NCBI GenBank assembly: GCA_030407315.1
Contig: JALQPE010000143.1
Coordinates: 40,163-104,162, forward strand
Source of the DNA: Asparagopsis taxiformis
Taxonomy: Eukaryota > Rhodophyta > Florideophyceae > Bonnemaisoniales > Bonnemaisoniaceae
Length of the DNA: 64,000 bases
Reading direction: 5' to 3'
The position numbers and the translations under genes were made by a program. Each line of letters begins with the position of its first letter. Position 1 is the first letter of the stretch. Positions 44,413-56,426 of the stretch are shown piece after piece. Under the pieces are notes generated by a model. The model made no database searches, had not been told where the DNA came from, and worked only from the letters and a program-made list of their open reading frames with translations.

Positions 44413-47400
44413 ATGTCCAGCCTTTTAATCACATCTAGAGCCTTTTCGGTCTCTTCATTATTGTCTGACCTGAATACGAAAGCAGTAATGAGCGGTTCCA
44501 GACCTATCGATTGTCATGAACATGACTACATCATTCTTGACAATGTTTGCGAAATAACTATATGCAAGCTGCATAGGAGGGGTTTCACAAACATCCATTC
44601 TCTCCGGGCACATCTCCGTGAAAAACATGGCTGTGAGAAAGAATGCATTCCATTGATTCGAGAGAAGTTGTGTCGCGATTATGCCACTCTCCAGGGACGA
44701 GGAGAAGACGGAAATGGTGATCTATCAGGCGAGCGTTATGGGATGGGCGGAGCTAACCAATCAAGAGAAAACGATGAACATCATCCTATTCGTTCCCTGG
44801 ACTATCCAGTATGCCTAGGTGGGAAGAAGGTTCTGACAACAATCGCTCGGAAGTATAGGAATGAGCTACCTGACGGTCTGGAAAGAAGTGAAAGACTCCC
44901 GAAAATTCCATTTCTTCCAGTCTGCACTGGTTTCCAATGTCCGTACTGCGCTTTCTGTGCAGTTCTCGAGGCCTCATTTGTTTCTCACATCAAGGCAATG
45001 CATGGAAATACTACAGAGAAAAGTAAAACAATATTTCAAAATGCATCAGTTCTGGAATTACAAACAATTGGCCTAGGGAGGGCAGCTGTGTACTTTCCAG
45101 TAGGCGATACGGCAATCCTGGCGCAAAGCGCTTCCGCTTCCGATCAGCAATCCTCTGGAGTGCATTTCCAGGAACAGCTCGAACTTCCAAAAAAGACCCT
45201 CAACGAACTATTCAAGACTCGCATTCTATCTCTACACCCTGCATCAAGAAGTCTCCAGGGATCCAGCAGCTCGTCCGAGGGCGATCCGCCCCTCTCTCAT
45301 ATTTCAGGAAGGGAGAAAAATTTGTTCCTCAAACTATGCCATTTTGAATATATCCTCGAGGAGGCTGGTTTTGACAACATATCGAAAGCCCCAATTGAAT
45401 ATGTGTCACTGCAAATCTCGGATGTGGACTCAAATCTGAGAGACTTCATTCCTCGTAATGATCCAGCACCATCCCGATACTATGAGAAATATGTTTTGAA
45501 ACACGTAGAGTGGTACTTACGAAAGACTTCAGAACTTGTCGGTAACTCACCGCCATTTTTGCTGCGCATTGTGAAGCCGAACTCATGTAACGAGCCGGGA
45601 AAGAAGAGAGTTTTTACTGCCCTGACTACTCCTGCATCATACCGCAATTATTCTAGACATATCTGTCGTCTTGTCCTTTTTCTTTTGCGACTTTGGGAAG
45701 CTTCAATGATAGAAGAGCAGGAAAGCTCCGAAGCTAAATGCTTTGCAAGCATCATGAATGGTATAGGAAGGGATCAAATATCCTGTGCAGGAGGGTATGG
45801 CATGCAGTGGCAAGTAATTTGCAATTCCGAACGCGATTCCCCCGATGTCGACAATGCTGGAGAACAGCACCCTTTTCAAAGCAAGGAACGTTGGCGGCTC
45901 GACCGAAAATGGGAAAAGCTTGACATAGACTTGCACATGCTTCTCAGAAACGTTCTCCTTTATTCTCGAGATGACACAACTTCGGCTAGCCCTTTTCTTA
46001 TTCGGCGATTCTGCGCTCTTGTCAGTATTCATGAAGAACCAAGATCATGCATAAGAACATTCAAGGGGGCGAAAGATCTATCGCAACTCTTTGCTGCGTT
46101 ACAGTACGCCACCAGCCTCGTTGGTCTCATGGAGCTCAGGAATTCGGACACTTTCTTCCGGAAAGAACTATTACCATCGAGATTGGAATCTGTTGATCTC
46201 TCCAAAAGCTCACTTCTGCCGCTGCATGAAGATTATGAACCAATTTCACAGTCTTCTATAGAGGCAAAACTGTCAACGAACAGAAATACTTCTATTGCCT
46301 ACATCAGAGACTTCCTGGACAAGAGTATGGGAATTCTCAAACACGACACAGCTCATGTTCGCTACATGGCTTGCTCCATTCACCCTGACTGTGGGTTGAT
46401 TGACGGTCGAGAGCTATCTCTCTCTCATTTAGCTTTGGCAGTCCAAAATTGGAAGGAATCATGCATGTCTGACATCAGAAAATCTCTTCTTCTTGGAATG
46501 GAGATCCCTGAGTCATTCTTCGAGAAGATAGGCCAGCTGCATGACAACTTTATGCAAGACTTGAATGGTTTCAATTTTTCATCTGTTGGGAAGCAAGCAG
46601 AATGGGCAAAAGAACAAGCAGGGCTACTTTTGGATCATATTATGCAATCTGAATTTCACTCATCTGCATGGCTGACTCCACAGCCCACAATTTCTTCCTG
46701 TGATATCGCATCGAAAGATACAGCGAAGATACCATCTATTGAAATGAGAAGAGGTATAGATGGTGATGACAGTGTAGATCGAAGTTCAGCAGACGGGTTA
46801 GGCAATTTTATACAGAAAGAAGAGGCAGCTCAATGGCTCAAGAAAGTTCAGAAGCTCCAGAATGGACTTCTTGCATTGATCCATGTCGTGGGTGGTGGGA
46901 CGGCCCGAGCTACCGAGATTTCTACTTACCAATGCGAGAATGGATTCGACTCTATTCGAAATGTATACGTGAACCAAGGAGAAGTTATCATCATTTGCAG
47001 GTACAACAAAACGCAAGCCATGACAAGGAAGGACAAAATTATTGCAAGGGTACTCGACGAAGAAACATCCAAGATAATTTTAATCTATCTCATACTTATC
47101 AAGCCTTTTGAGGTGATGCTAGTAGAGGCTATTCATGGTGAGAGCGAAGCTAAGATCCATGCAAGATACCTCTTTGTTGAAAATGGTATACCCCATGGAG
47201 AAACTCGCATTCGAGCCTCAATTCAGTCAACCTTTTCATCCTCCTCGATACCGCTCAATTTCATACAGTATCGACACTACCAAAGTGCTATGTCAGCTAG
47301 GTTTCTCTCGCCAACTTTTGTGAGGCTTTTGTACGAATGCTCAGAGGGTGCGGAGGAATTCCAGGGATCGGAGGAATACCATCCTTCTCTTGTTGAAACT

Positions 47401-49983
47401 ATGAATGGGCAATCAGGACATTCTACATGGACTGCTAATAGAGTATACGCAACTGGTGCGCATACGGTACGAGGTCTCGCTTCTCAGCAGCTCTCTGCTT
47501 TTCGAGATGCTTCTCGATCCTGGCAACGTCTGATTGCAATTGCGAATAGTACTGATAGGCAAGACAAGCAAAGAGAAAAGGCACCAGAAATGTCAATTGT
47601 TTCTCCCAATGTCGATAATGAAGCCGTTTCTCATGGGGCATCTGGCTCTGAAACAGCCAGTATGGTCAAAGAAATCATTTCTAGAGAACTGAAAAGAAGT
47701 CTGGGAAGCTTCTTCAGTCTCAGTAACCCGCTTTTCCAAACTTGTGAAGCTTCACTCGGTTCAAAGGTTAATGGATCAGGAAACAAAACTCTTCCTGCTA
47801 CTAATCGACAACCATCACAACCAAATGAATCTGTGAAAAGAGCAAGAATATTGGAGAGGCAGGATGACCTTGAAGACCTGAAGAGACTACTCCCAAGTTT
47901 GCGGGCCATGCACAGGAATGAATTTGCACAGTTCCGGAGCATTACACAAATGCAAGCGGTCTCTGCAGCGCTGGAAAGGAGAGAAGACCTTATCGTGGTC
48001 ATGCCCACGGGCTCCGGCAAGTCAGAAATATTCTTCCTTGCTTCATTTATTGAAGGCCCTAAGATGGTAACGATTGTTGTAGTTCCTCTCAAAGCACTTA
48101 TGGAGAACTTGAAGGCCCGCTGCGCTGCTTATGGCTTATGTGTTGCATCCTGGCATGAGAGAGAAATGGAGGGAGTTCAGATTGTGGTAATCTCTGTGGA
48201 ACATGTCGGATATCCTGAATATTGTGTCTTCGTTAGTGAGCTCTGCAACTCAAGGAGGCTCTCACGAATTGTTGTCGATGAAGCTCATCTAACAGCTCTA
48301 TGGTCCTCATTCCGTGAACCTTTGCGTAGTCTCCATCAGACTTTGTGCCCTTCTTCTATTCCCATTCAGAAGATACTTCTCAGCGCTACAATTCCTCCTT
48401 GTCAAGAACCGCTTGTTGCTACATCCCACGGAATGGATCATTATGTCGTTCTACGTTGCCCAACACCTCGCCAAAATCTCAGTTACAATGTTTACAAAGT
48501 TCCAAGTGAGAGGTTTGTCAGTTCTCTGACCACTATCCTCAAATCTGTTGTGCGAATAGCATTACAAGAGCTAGAAATGATCAAACCTGCTGACCAAACA
48601 GGAAAACTGATTCTCAGTCGAATGATAATTTTCTGTCCAACTCGGGACTTGGTGGAGAAGGTCTTCGAGCTTATGAAAGATCTTGACGACAACAGAATTA
48701 AATCAGTGAACAAATATCATGGAGGAATCGAAAATAGTGAGAGAATATCCGAGCATAAGGAGTGGAGCCTCCAAGCCGATGGATTAGTACCGGAGAGAAC
48801 TACAGTGAGGATCATGGTGGCAACATGTGCCTTTGGAACTGGACTGGATACTCCTCAAGTCAAAAGCGTCATTCATGCCGGATATGCCCGGAGTATACTT
48901 GAGTACGTTCAAGAGAGTGGTAGGGCTGGAAGGGAAGGTATATCTGCTCGATGTGTTCTCGTTTATAATAGGAGATTTGCACTCTCTCAGGCCCATGTTG
49001 TGAAAGGGGCACCAGATAAACTGAGTGTTCTCGCGGCAGAGCCCAGCTTCTCCTCAAGGCTCTCTGGAAGCATATGGAATGATTCAGAAAAACTCCTATA
49101 CAGGTTCATGTCATGGGCTGAGCATGAGTCCATCTGCCGCCGTCAGGCTCTTTTCCATGAGATGGACGGCATCAATCCCAATCCCTGTCCATTCTCAGGT
49201 GCCGAACGAGCTTCATGGTGTGACAATTGTGCAAACCAAATATCGGAAGGTTCACCCGGCCTCTCAAATATGTTTGAGGAATCTGATGTAATTCCGATAA
49301 GCACCGAATCTTCTGAGTTACCTCCAATTGTTCCATCTGACAGAAGTGGACGAAATATGAATTTTGTTGCTGAATTAGAACCACGTGTACTTTCAACGCA
49401 ACACAATTTTCAGGCAAGAAACACATTCGCAGAGAGCAGTTCTACGGTGATGCATCGCGCAAAGGAAATATGTTCACGTCTTATCGGCAAATGTATTCTT
49501 TGCCTTGCGATGCAGCAAGGGTCACACGTTGTTTCGCCATCAATCAAGCCACCTTGTGTCTCCTGGAGATGTCTCCGCTGTTTCCAGAAAGGGCATGGAT
49601 ATATAGCATGTCCAGTATTCTCTTCAAAGGGATGTGTTGGGGAAAAGACTGAGAGTGGCAGTTGTTGTTACGCTTGTGGGATGAATACGCTAAACGGAGT
49701 AGAGATGCATGAAAGGTGCGAGTATGGATCACGCCTCAGATGTCCATGGTATTCTGGACTCCAGCTCTGCATTTTATATTTGCAAAAAGCACTTGAGGAC
49801 CCAGGAAAGCTCGAAGAACTCAGAAAAGATTTCAGCGAGGATTATGAGATTCTATTGAGCTCCGTCCAGAACCAAAGAAGCTCTGCTGCCATGTACAAAT
49901 GGTTGGTCTCCCTGGACAGCAAATGTATGGCTCTAAACATCATGAACGTTCTTCCAGCAATTGCGAAGCAGCTTGACCTATGA
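44413..49983 (+). CDS. Zinc finger / tyrosine-recombinase-like / RecQ helicase fusion, telomere-linked-helicase type (copy 2)
   Basis: 1856 residues, no intron. Met25 or Met27 may be the true start, since copy 1 has nothing matching the first 25 residues. The domain order is as in copy 1: C2H2-like fingers (second one CPYCAFCAV...H...H), recombinase-like GGGTARATEI with Arg832, YRHY with Arg954, and QSGHSTWTANRVYA with His1003 and Tyr1012 again nine apart. The helicase has Walker A PTGSGKS (Lys1203), a canonical DEAH (1289-1292), SATIPP, CAFGTGLD and QESGRAGREG. C-terminal WCDNC and CLRCFQKGHGYIAC are followed by a Cys/His-rich end. Similarity to copy 1 is clear along the whole length but the two are well diverged, so the duplication is old. 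Both frames are intact, which argues for selection. Catalysis by the recombinase domain is unproven. Confidence 0.87.
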   Translation: MSSLLITSRAFSVSSLLSDLNTKAVMSGSRPIDCHEHDYIILDNVCEITICKLHRRGFTNIHSLRAHLREKHGCEKECIPLIREKLCRDYATLQGRGEDGNGDLSGERYGMGGANQSRENDEHHPIRSLDYPVCLGGKKVLTTIARKYRNELPDGLERSERLPKIPFLPVCTGFQCPYCAFCAVLEASFVSHIKAMHGNTTEKSKTIFQNASVLELQTIGLGRAAVYFPVGDTAILAQSASASDQQSSGVHFQEQLELPKKTLNELFKTRILSLHPASRSLQGSSSSSEGDPPLSHISGREKNLFLKLCHFEYILEEAGFDNISKAPIEYVSLQISDVDSNLRDFIPRNDPAPSRYYEKYVLKHVEWYLRKTSELVGNSPPFLLRIVKPNSCNEPGKKRVFTALTTPASYRNYSRHICRLVLFLLRLWEASMIEEQESSEAKCFASIMNGIGRDQISCAGGYGMQWQVICNSERDSPDVDNAGEQHPFQSKERWRLDRKWEKLDIDLHMLLRNVLLYSRDDTTSASPFLIRRFCALVSIHEEPRSCIRTFKGAKDLSQLFAALQYATSLVGLMELRNSDTFFRKELLPSRLESVDLSKSSLLPLHEDYEPISQSSIEAKLSTNRNTSIAYIRDFLDKSMGILKHDTAHVRYMACSIHPDCGLIDGRELSLSHLALAVQNWKESCMSDIRKSLLLGMEIPESFFEKIGQLHDNFMQDLNGFNFSSVGKQAEWAKEQAGLLLDHIMQSEFHSSAWLTPQPTISSCDIASKDTAKIPSIEMRRGIDGDDSVDRSSADGLGNFIQKEEAAQWLKKVQKLQNGLLALIHVVGGGTARATEISTYQCENGFDSIRNVYVNQGEVIIICRYNKTQAMTRKDKIIARVLDEETSKIILIYLILIKPFEVMLVEAIHGESEAKIHARYLFVENGIPHGETRIRASIQSTFSSSSIPLNFIQYRHYQSAMSARFLSPTFVRLLYECSEGAEEFQGSEEYHPSLVETMNGQSGHSTWTANRVYATGAHTVRGLASQQLSAFRDASRSWQRLIAIANSTDRQDKQREKAPEMSIVSPNVDNEAVSHGASGSETASMVKEIISRELKRSLGSFFSLSNPLFQTCEASLGSKVNGSGNKTLPATNRQPSQPNESVKRARILERQDDLEDLKRLLPSLRAMHRNEFAQFRSITQMQAVSAALERREDLIVVMPTGSGKSEIFFLASFIEGPKMVTIVVVPLKALMENLKARCAAYGLCVASWHEREMEGVQIVVISVEHVGYPEYCVFVSELCNSRRLSRIVVDEAHLTALWSSFREPLRSLHQTLCPSSIPIQKILLSATIPPCQEPLVATSHGMDHYVVLRCPTPRQNLSYNVYKVPSERFVSSLTTILKSVVRIALQELEMIKPADQTGKLILSRMIIFCPTRDLVEKVFELMKDLDDNRIKSVNKYHGGIENSERISEHKEWSLQADGLVPERTTVRIMVATCAFGTGLDTPQVKSVIHAGYARSILEYVQESGRAGREGISARCVLVYNRRFALSQAHVVKGAPDKLSVLAAEPSFSSRLSGSIWNDSEKLLYRFMSWAEHESICRRQALFHEMDGINPNPCPFSGAERASWCDNCANQISEGSPGLSNMFEESDVIPISTESSELPPIVPSDRSGRNMNFVAELEPRVLSTQHNFQARNTFAESSSTVMHRAKEICSRLIGKCILCLAMQQGSHVVSPSIKPPCVSWRCLRCFQKGHGYIACPVFSSKGCVGEKTESGSCCYACGMNTLNGVEMHERCEYGSRLRCPWYSGLQLCILYLQKALEDPGKLEELRKDFSEDYEILLSSVQNQRSSAAMYKWLVSLDSKCMALNIMNVLPAIAKQLDL

Positions 49984-50768
49984 ATCATTATCGGCTCGGA
50001 GCTTCCAAATCAATTAATTCAGGGCAGCAAGAATTCTTTCTTCATCTTCCAGTGTAGTGAGAGATGAAAAGCTCATGTTAGCTCTGAAAATACGGAGAAT
50101 TTGTTTGTCCGAGTGAGAAAGCCAGTGATCACCCATGACAGATTGTAAGTTTGCGAAGGCATTCTTGTGAGCTCTACAATATTGAAATCCTATGGAACAA
50201 TACTGTCACACTTCTATCATTTTATGAATACGAACTCACGGTTAATAATAGTTTCGTGGCCATCCTTCAATGAAATATGAGACACGGAAAGGTGAGCATC
50301 ATCCAACGTATCTTCTTTGGTCGATCGTGATCATACCACGATATTCAGCTTGTATTTAGCAGATTATCGGCCATAACCCGCTTAAGCACAAACTGGACGA
50401 TCCAGAACTTGAATCCCGGGCTATCCCATTTACGTCGGAATATTCGGTGGAGACTCGCTCAGCACCGTAGCTGTATCGATCTGAGAGTGAGAATGCTTCA
50501 TTGTGTGTTTGAGTAATTGCTGCAGAGCTTCTCATGCGAGCCCATCTAAATTCGTGGAAGAGGTATTGCCTCGGAAGTACTACAGACACCCGAACCCAGA
50601 AATATGGGAAAATAGTAGTATAAACGAGAGAAAAAACGTAGGCTATTGAGCTCCGACTCAGCTAGAGGGAACGTAAATCTCTCGATAGATTTCAGCAATT
50701 TGGTTCTTTGGTTCCTTCCTGCAGGGCCGAGTAGGAGCTTTATCCCCTCTCAATGTGCTTCAAGGACG
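49984..50768. other. Intergenic, nothing recognised
   Basis: Between the end of helicase-fusion gene 2 and the end of the minus-strand Sel1-repeat pseudogene. No protein-like frame or repeat is seen. Confidence 0.4.
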
Positions 50769-53700
50769 CTACATACTGCATCTGAAACAATTACGAAGTG
50801 GAGTGGTACCACGAAGCCAGATCGGATCACCCGACGGGCCAGATGGAGTTCTTAGCCACGAACTGTCATGTGCACCAGCCGGCGTGTACACCAGCACGTT
50901 TGATTCCTCATGGACATGATGCAGCCGCTCCCTGTCGTACTCAAACAGTAACCAGACTTCATCCACCGCCCGCTCGTACCACTCCAGCGCGACACGCATG
51001 TCGACTTCCACACCGCAACCCCCGCTGACGTAAATTTCCGAGAGCACGACCCTGGCGTGCACGCCGCGTCGTTTTGCGACGCATATGGTGCACAACCTGA
51101 CCGCGAGCTCCGCGTCGCCAGCCATCCACTCGGTGCCGGTGGCAACAATCATCGCTAGAGACGCGACGAGATTGTCGTGTCTGTTGTCGTCGATGGACTG
51201 CTCGCAGAGCTGCATGGCGTATCCGACGGTGCGCTCCAGTTGCGGCGTGTCTGCAAGCATGATTTCTGCCAGAGTCATCGCTGCGTGTGCATCGGTCTTC
51301 TTCGCCATGCAAATCTCGCACAGGTGAATGGCTAGCGCTCTGTCCCTCTCCACCCCGTGCGACCCAAACGCGACCTTTCTTGCTAGTTCAGCCACGCGCA
51401 CACACCGGCTTCCGTCTCGGTCGATCGCTGCTTGACACAGTTGTATAGCACGGTCGATTCCGGCTTTGCTTGTAGCTGCCGCGATGAGTAGCTCTGCCAT
51501 AGTGGATGCACTGTTGGAACGCGATAGGATTACGTTCTCGCCGTATATATTGATAGTCGTTTCGAGTAGTCGTAGCGCGAGCTCTGCGTTCCCAGAGGTC
51601 CCACGTTTTCCATGCGTTGATACCTGCCTAGCTGTTTCAGCAATTTGGTCATTACCGACTTGATGTCTACTTGTCCACATACTCCTTTCGCACAGCTGCA
51701 ATGCACAATTGATCTCCGCGTCTTCCTTTACCTCCACAAGAAGAATTTCATCAAGGGTATAAATCGCATATAGATCACCGCTGGAAACGAACATCTCACA
51801 AAGCTCGATCGCTAGCGGCACATTCTCCACTATACGTCCACTCCCATATGCAATATCCTTGATTATCTTTCTATCCTCGAGAAATCCATTTTTGCTTGCG
51901 AGATTGAATCCATACAAAATTGCTTTGCACGATCGACATCTTTGCGAAAGTCCGTGCATTCGCTCATCAATATCTCCCCCATAACGACCCCCCCCTGGAT
52001 CGTTCATTTCAATACACATATCACATAGTTGTATGGCAAGCTACAAGTCTTTACGGTTCCCACGTCTTCCATACGCTATCGATTGCGCAAGATCGGTCAG
52101 CCTATCATGGCTGCCCTCTAGATCCAGGAATTGTTGGCAGAGCTTCATTCCACGATAGATATCTTGATCGATACCCACAGGTTCAGTCATCAGTATCTCG
52201 GCCAAAATAAATAGTGCGTCGGTAACTTTCTTGTCCATACAGAGCTCAAATAACTGCACAGCGAGCTGAATATATCTAGCTATTCCAAATGTTCCCTGCG
52301 CCATCTTATCCGCTAGAATAGCTAGCTTGCCGGTGTACATGCAGTTATCCAGAAATGTTTCACTAACTTTCAATCCACGATCACGTGCGTTCCCAATGCC
52401 AGAACCTTGCGTCCAAAGCAGCTTTGCCTGCAAAAGCAGTGCAGCCTCGTCGTTCTTCTTCTCGATGCAAATCTCGTTCAATCGTATCGCAACATGCACA
52501 GCCACAGCTCTGCCGAATCTTGCATCCGACACTTTCTTCGCGAGATTTGTTATTTCGGAACAGAATCCATATCTATTCCTCCTTGTGTCCATATACATTG
52601 CACACAAGTCCACCGCACGATCAAAGTCTCGCTCGAAGCCCGGAGCACCGCTCATGATCATGCTCGAGTATATCAGCCAGCATGATCATGGCCTCGCAGT
52701 CTTTTCTCATGTCGATACACATCTCGCACAACTGCACAGCAACTTGCGCATTTATAGCTATACCAAACGTTCCATACGCAACTTTCTCCGCCAGAAAATT
52801 GACATTTCTACAAATCGCATTGCGCTCCAGATGCTTCTCGCGCAGCTGCAGTGCACGATCGACGTTCTTTTTGACGCCAACAGCGCCAGTAATGACCATC
52901 TCAGCAAGAACGAGCTCTGCGCCACTGTCATCAATCTTCCCCATGCTCAATTCAAACAGGGACACAGCCACTGGAGCAATCTGCCACGCCCACCAATGTC
53001 TATCCTCCATCTCCTGAACAAGGTCCGAAATCTTTGTGCAGTGCAACCTCTGCTCATGGGTGCGCTCGAGCGCATCGGCCCACAAGCGCAAGGCGCGATC
53101 GACATCTCTCTGCACGCCAGACGCGCCAAAGAGGAGCAAATAGGCGAGAATAACCATCGCCTGTGCATGGTTACCTTTCCGCACGCAAACTTGCAACAAG
53201 CGCACAACCGACGGCGCACTACCCTCGAAATCGCGGCCCGCGCGCTTCCTAGCCGTCCCGTAGCAATCGGCCTCGAACACTTCATTCGCGTCCGGCACGG
53301 CCTCGATACACTTTTCGACAATGCGCATTGCACGCGCAAAATCCAACTGATCTTCATCCGAAGCGCTCACGACCAATTCCACAACGCCGCGCACAGCCCT
53401 TCTCTCGCTTCCGGGCTCGTCCGTGCAGCTGTCGTAGAGATGGAGGGCGCGACAGACGTCGCGCGGCACGGCGGGGCGCCGCGGCGGAGAATGGCGGCGA
53501 GTTCGAACTTTGCCCGACGGTCGTTTGCGGCACGGACGCAGCTATCGTACAGCTGGACGATGCGGGCAAATATGTCGCGACGCGGGAGGTCCAATTGCGC
53601 CGAAGATTGTAACGTCACGGCGAGACACATCTTGGCGTCGGTGGTTTTTCTTTCGACCACGCATCGTTCGTATAGCGCTACGGCGCGACGGAGATTGTCG

Positions 53701-53880
53701 CGTCGCTGCGAACGGTGCTGCGATTTGCGATTTGAGGAGCGTCGCAAGATCAAACATCGCGGCGACGTGTTTCTCCTCGTCGATGCAGCGCTGGAATAGC
53801 TCCATGGCGGCCGGGACGTCCTTCTCGACGGGTAGAGCGTCGCGCTCCAGCCCGGCTAGTCGGCGCGCTGTCGTGTACAT
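50769..53880 (-). pseudogene. Sel1-like repeat protein gene, broken
   Basis: On the minus strand about 1040 codons of Sel1-like (TPR-related) repeats run with a period of roughly 36-40 residues, each of the type A..L..CI..K...A...LA.....G..G...D...A. Examples are AMELFQRCIDEEKHVAAMFD near the start, AVQLCEMCIDMRKDCEAM in the middle and ALEWYERAVDE near the end. Frame changes lie near 53,720, 53,460 and 52,640, and a TAG at about 52,039 interrupts one repeat (RKDL, stop, LAIQLCDMCIE). Between these breaks the frames are long and clean, so inactivation is recent, or some breaks are sequencing errors. Sel1 proteins are scaffolds; nothing shows the partner. Confidence 0.75.
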
Positions 53881-55070
53881 TTGGATGTGCGCGGATCGGG
53901 CGGGGTAGCGGGACTTGCACGCAGAGGTCGTGGGTCATGCGGGATGGCGGTGGAGTGGTTCGGATGGGATGGGATCATACGTGTAGGAAGGTGGAGATAG
54001 AGGTATGCGGTTTGTTTGTTGGATGTGGCATGGACGACCGAATCGTGGCCGCAGGACGGCGCAAGTTGTGGAGAACGGGAATGCGTTTTTGACATGCGGA
54101 TGATTGTCTGCGAAGGGAGAATCGGCTGTTTGACGACCACAGCTGCTGCCACAGGCGACGGTTCACTGGATGCGAGATTGAGGTTGGTGCATGGCGGACA
54201 GGATTCGCTGCTGCTGCATCCGGTGGGCTCTGCTGCCTTGCCGAGGATTCGTGCCGCAGTGTGCGCCAATCAAATTTTCGATGCCAAGGGCAATTGGACC
54301 AATGGACTCAACACGGGCTGCGTCCTGCGCACCGCATTGGTCTGGAGCGTATATATTCGTAAAATTCCTGCAGGGGCATATCTGGGATAATGCCTGCAGC
54401 GCGGAGTATCCAGCGCCTTCAACTGAAAAACACTCCGTATTGCGAGAATTGTAAAACCAAAAATTGGAAATTTTCGTAGCCACTATCACAGGTGCAAATG
54501 GTCCGTTGTGACTTGCGTCTTTCTATAGACATGAGAATCTTTCAACGATGCCTCCGTCACGTCCCCACATCATGTCCATCAACTTGCACTCCGATCTGTC
54601 CACATTCTCCCACAGCGGCACGTGCACGAGAACTGTCTTCATATCATCCATTTTGCGCCTTGTACACGTATTAGCTTTCACTCTGAAATCTCAACTATTT
54701 CATTGCAAGTTTCAGAATACTTGAACGAAACCAGCTCGGGTTTTGTGCATCCTCTCAGCCAATCATATCAATTTTATTTAGGTGCAAGTAAAAAGTCATT
54801 GCTGTGCATCCACGTAATTGCATCCCGCTATCCGCCCTGATGAATCGACTTCGACACAGCCACTTCTCCAAAACCTTGTCTACCCGCGATGCCCCGATCC
54901 CTTATATGCCGATCGTCTCTTTTTCATGAAACAATCCAAGTCCCATTCGGATGGCTGTTGCCATCACTGCCTCCTCCGTCCGCGTTCCATTCCGAGCTGC
55001 AAACGCCATAAAACTCAATCCAATCGTCTTCGATGGTACACGTATTCCCCTCTCCAAAAACATTGCGTTA
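53881..55070. other. Intergenic, nothing recognised
   Basis: Upstream of the Sel1-repeat pseudogene. A few short frames of 60-140 codons are unconvincing and no repeat is shared with other parts of the window, until repeat D copy 2 starts at 55,071. Confidence 0.4.
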
Positions 55071-55772
55071 GCGTATACCACATGTACAAGGGTATCATTT
55101 GGCAGCCTGTACTAGTACACATTAGAACACCATATCTACAGAGTGTTCTACAAACGATTAGATGGAAGCAAGGCAGACGTTGAAGCACAGGGGGTGTCGA
55201 CAGCTAGCTTGTAGATCCTGGAAGCGCCCCAAGTCCAAGGAATACATGTAGATAGAATAAAGTACCTCTTTCAGTGGCAGAAAGGGTCATTCTGTTGACA
55301 TACTATACATTTTGAAGACTTCAATACGGGCATCACATTGGCGCGCTCTGGAGGACTCAGCTACAAACAATATTACCTATGCTTGAGATTATGATCAAAA
55401 AGTGCATACTGAGCTATGGAGTAAAATATATTCGTCGCTTTATTTGTCTTCGACAACATCCCAGAAAATTGGTTCATACGAAAATCCCCGCCCTGTGACC
55501 TACTGTCCATCCCCATCAGGACAGCGGCTACCAGCATCTCTTCCGGGAGAGGACATTTCGGACAGGACAGACTGGGACAATCAAATCTAGTAACCATGGA
55601 AGGGGCGCTAAGGTTAACCTTTGCCAACAGGAGCTAACGACAGGGTTTACTATCCCGAAGCTCCCCAAATCAATTTTTATAGTGGTAGAAACCAACCTAC
55701 TGCTCCCTGAAGCGCTTCATGCAGGACGGCGGCGCGGAGACAGTGTGGGATGATCAGTCCCCACCACCTCCT
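55071..55772 (-). repeat. Repeat D, copy 2 (no head)
   Basis: Near-identical to 40469-41170 with scattered substitutions and small indels, in the same orientation. Where copy 1 goes on into ATTATATAAAAA and the tRNA-like head, this copy breaks off after CCTCCT into unrelated sequence, so the head is missing. Confidence 0.9.
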
Positions 55773-56426
55773 TATCATATTCCTCGACGTTTTCAAGTCC
55801 ATTCGCCACACCTACAGTTCCCACCAGGCCAGATTTGCCACGGGTCCCATTGGTTCAAGCGTCTGGCCCGGTCCATCAGCCAGCTCCGCGCCATGGTATG
55901 AGAAATATTACGCCGTTCGGCTGTAAGTCCGACAACCCCAACCAGAATTCCGACGTCGGACTTACCGTCCAGCGCCCTCTCATTAGTGCTTCAAGTCGCC
56001 ACCTCTGCACAACGTGTACATGCTCCCGCTAGCTCTCCAGTGCCACTGCCAAACGTGTACTGTTGCAGTCACAGCACAATGCTCCGAGTACACGTGTGGT
56101 ACTGCAGCCACGGTAGTACATGTCGCGGATTAGCTGTAGCCTACAGGCTGGCACACATGTCCAGGCGCCCACTCTGAAGCACGTGTGCAACGTAGTACAT
56201 GAACCATAGACAACTGCGCGATGTACACAGCCAATGTTCCGACCACACGTATGCCATGTCCACACCTCATCCACAGTTCATGCATGTGCGTTGTGTACAG
56301 CACAATGTACCTCTACTCCGACCTCTTTTCTGTAAGGGACTCATACTCGACCTCTGATCTAAACAATATCTCTGCAAATAGATCTCAAAAAGATCCACCC
56401 CTGCGATCTCTCTCCCACGAGACCGC
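55773..56426. other. Spacer with ACGTGT-rich field
   Basis: No gene. It contains GTAAGTCCGAC and GTCGGACTTAC near 55,923-55,965. Frequent ACGTGT, GTACAC and CACGTGT words lie between about 56,005 and 56,300, as in the spacer before repeat D copy 1 but without long sequence identity to it. Confidence 0.5.
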
